Shown here: in pieces, positions 34,932 to 36,664 of the stretch
Layout of the letters: the number at the start of each line of letters is the position of its first letter
Position numbering within the stretch: position 1 is the first letter of the stretch
Source: Phycisphaerales bacterium
Lineage (GTDB): Bacteria; Planctomycetota; Phycisphaerae; Tepidisphaerales; Tepidisphaeraceae
Direction of reading: 5' to 3'
Length of the DNA: 36,664 nt
NCBI GenBank assembly: GCA_025361735.1
Contig: JANYKD010000070.1
Location: 1 to 36,664 of the forward strand
Translations under genes and position numbers: made by a program
The notes under the pieces: generated by a model
What the model was told of the DNA's origin: nothing
Database searches by the model: none
The model's input: the letters and a program-made list of their open reading frames with translations, nothing else

Positions 34932-36608
34932 ATGGTACGGTGTAAGCACGATGGTCGATGGCGGCGCCTTATGCTCGGCGTTGTACTGCTGCTGGGAATG
35001 ATCACACTCCCTGCGGTAGTGCGGGCTGATGATCCGGTCCCCGACCGGACTGGCGCGTTCATGACAGTACCCACTACACAGCCGTCGGGATCGGTTCCGG
35101 GCTACATCAAGCCCGATCCTGATAAGACGTCTCTTAAGGAGGTGGCGGCATCCCTTGATGCCGTTGCTCAGTCCACTTCCCGCAATTTCTATGCGGTCAA
35201 CATGACCTGGACGCTGGTCGCCGGCTTTCTCGTCATGTTCATGCAGGCCGGCTTTGCTCTGGTTGAAACCGGCTTATGTCGCGGCAAGAACGCCGGGCAC
35301 ACCATGTCCATGAACTTCATGGTATACGCGCTGGGCATGTTCGGATTCATGGCCTGCGGATTTGCCCTGATGTGCGGCGGCGCCAACGCGACGCTTGGCG
35401 GGCCCGCGGCTCTCGGCGGAGCCACGACGCTTGACGGCATGTTTACCGTGGGCGATGGCTGGGGCCTCTTCGGCACCAAGGGCTTCTTCCTGACAGGAAA
35501 GACCTATGACGTCTCGGCCCTGGTGTGGTTCCTGTTCATGATGGTCTTCATGGACACCACGGCAACCATTCCCACGGGTGCTCTGGCCGAACGCTGGAAT
35601 TTCAAGAGTTTCTTCATCTTCAGCATCTTCATCGGTGCGTTCACGTATCCGATCTATGGCTGCTGGGTCTGGGGCGGTGGTTGGCTCGCTCAGCTCGGCA
35701 CCAAGGCGGGAATCGCTCATGGCGTGGTGGATTACGCGGGTTCGTCTGTCGTGCATCTGCAAGGTGGTTCTCTCGCCCTGATTACCGCAATCCTGCTTGG
35801 GCCACGTATCGGCAAGTATGACGAGAATGGCAAGCCCAAGCCAATCCTTGGCCACCATATACCCATGGTCATGCTCGGCACGTTCATCCTCGCCTTCGGA
35901 TGGTTCGGTTTCAACGCCGGCTCGTCTCTGGCGGCCACCGATGGCCGGACTCCGATCGTCGCCGTTAACACCATGATCGCCGGCATGTCCGCAACCGTGT
36001 TCGGCGTCGTCTATATGTGGATGCGCTACGGCAAGCCGGATCCGTCGATGATGTGCAACAGCATGCTGGCGGGCCTGGTGGCCATCACGACGCCCTGTGC
36101 GTTCGTGACCCCGATGGGCGCCTTCTGGATCGGTGCCATAGCCGGCGTGCTGGTCGTCTTCAGCGTGTTCTTCTGGGAGAAGCTGGGCATTGACGATCCG
36201 GTCGGTGCCATCAGCGTCCACGGCGTCAACGGCGCCTGGGGCGTGTTGTCCCTCGGTCTGTTCGCCGATGGCACCTACGGTGATGGATACAACGGCGTGG
36301 CCGGCGGCGTCGGCGGCCTGCTCTATGGCTTTGGCGCCAAACAGCTCGCCGCTCAGGGTATTGCCGTGGTGGTCTGTGCCACCTGGAACATTGTAGCCGG
36401 CGGGCTGATCTTCTGGGTCATCGGCAAGGTGCTGGGCACCAACCGAGTGCCGGCCGCGGTGGAAATCGCCGGCCTGGACATCCCGGAAATGGGCGCTCCC
36501 GGCTACCCCGAGTTCATCAACTCGACGGCTCCGGAGGATGTGTCGACCGCGGATATCAATGAAGCGCGGGCCCGCATTCCCCAAGTCGCGGTGTCAACTC
36601 CCTCCTGA
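34932..36608 (+). CDS. amt: ammonium transporter (Amt family)
   Basis: A 558-residue channel-like ammonium transporter. A signal peptide (LMLGVVLLLGMITLPAVVRA, residues 13-32) is followed by an extracytoplasmic stretch of about 50 residues with TTQP (48-51) before the first membrane helix. Conserved Amt residues are visible: D198 in DTTATIPTGALAER, the pore twin histidines H255 (VVHLQGGSLALI) and H410 (ISVHGVNGAWG), and GLFADGTYGDG. Strong ribosome site GGAGG about 7 nt before ATG 34932. No glnB/glnK appears before the window ends at 36664. Preceded by a two-component system that may control it. Confidence 0.95.
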   Translation: MVRCKHDGRWRRLMLGVVLLLGMITLPAVVRADDPVPDRTGAFMTVPTTQPSGSVPGYIKPDPDKTSLKEVAASLDAVAQSTSRNFYAVNMTWTLVAGFLVMFMQAGFALVETGLCRGKNAGHTMSMNFMVYALGMFGFMACGFALMCGGANATLGGPAALGGATTLDGMFTVGDGWGLFGTKGFFLTGKTYDVSALVWFLFMMVFMDTTATIPTGALAERWNFKSFFIFSIFIGAFTYPIYGCWVWGGGWLAQLGTKAGIAHGVVDYAGSSVVHLQGGSLALITAILLGPRIGKYDENGKPKPILGHHIPMVMLGTFILAFGWFGFNAGSSLAATDGRTPIVAVNTMIAGMSATVFGVVYMWMRYGKPDPSMMCNSMLAGLVAITTPCAFVTPMGAFWIGAIAGVLVVFSVFFWEKLGIDDPVGAISVHGVNGAWGVLSLGLFADGTYGDGYNGVAGGVGGLLYGFGAKQLAAQGIAVVVCATWNIVAGGLIFWVIGKVLGTNRVPAAVEIAGLDIPEMGAPGYPEFINSTAPEDVSTADINEARARIPQVAVSTPS

Positions 36609-36664
36609 TCGCCAACGCTTGTGGCTGCAAGTGTGGTCTCTTCCCTCGGGCGCCCCGACTAAGG

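Noticed and set aside
1-36664. CRISPR array or intact insertion sequence
   Set aside because: No regularly spaced repeat-spacer pattern and no transposase with terminal inverted repeats was seen.

Overview
This window of about 36.7 kb is GC-rich bacterial chromosome and looks like Planctomycetota, probably Phycisphaerae-like. The lineage is inferred from content: a Ser/Thr kinase fused to WD40 repeats, a TIR/NB-ARC/TPR protein, a large exported beta-propeller protein, a fused MFS/spermidine-synthase-like protein, REP-like palindromes, and a TTQP motif just after the signal peptide of two exported proteins. No rRNA or intact tRNA is present to confirm it.

Region 1 (about 100-8149, + strand) is the clearest system: eight tightly packed genes for NAD salvage and ADP-ribose chemistry. 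They are nicotinate phosphoribosyltransferase (pncB), glutamine-dependent NAD synthetase (nadE), a NrtR-type Nudix/winged-helix regulator, a NADAR-domain protein, nicotinamidase (pncA), an ADP-ribosylglycohydrolase, RNA 2'-phosphotransferase (kptA) and a second, divergent ADP-ribosylglycohydrolase. In front sits a strong sigma-70-like promoter whose -10 box lies inside a 21-bp palindrome, the natural candidate for the NrtR operator. Three enzymes rebuild NAD by the Preiss-Handler route (nadD is not in the cluster). The other four either consume NAD or act on ADP-ribose attached to nucleic acid, protein or small molecules.

Region 2 (8171-13161) holds an exported beta-propeller protein and a sugar-porter MFS transporter on the minus strand, then a divergent exported GH18 (chitinase-like) hydrolase.

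Region 3 (about 13.2-20.0 kb) is accessory in character. It starts with the 3' part of a tRNA-Ser(UGA) gene with its terminator and a pair of 10-bp direct repeats, which looks like an integration scar. It continues with a small membrane protein, a TAGT-like glycosyltransferase, a multi-pass membrane protein with a Rossmann/TIR-like central domain, a TIR-NB-ARC-TPR (NLR-like) protein with a candidate NADase glutamate, and a GNAT acetyltransferase. A low-complexity intergenic region of about 1.2 kb follows.

Region 4 (21.2-30.6 kb) is signalling: a cyclic-nucleotide-binding/DUF1003 membrane protein, an FHA-GAF-class III adenylate cyclase, a convergent WD40 Ser/Thr kinase, and a divergent fused MFS/spermidine-synthase-like protein.

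Region 5 (30.7-36.6 kb) has an NtrC-like protein that has lost nearly every functional hallmark, a small membrane protein, a DUF4118 histidine kinase with its NarL-type response regulator, and an Amt ammonium transporter.

The salvage/ADP-ribose operon and the TIR protein share NAD as a currency. Whether they are functionally linked is inference only; about 8.7 kb and at least five unrelated genes separate them.
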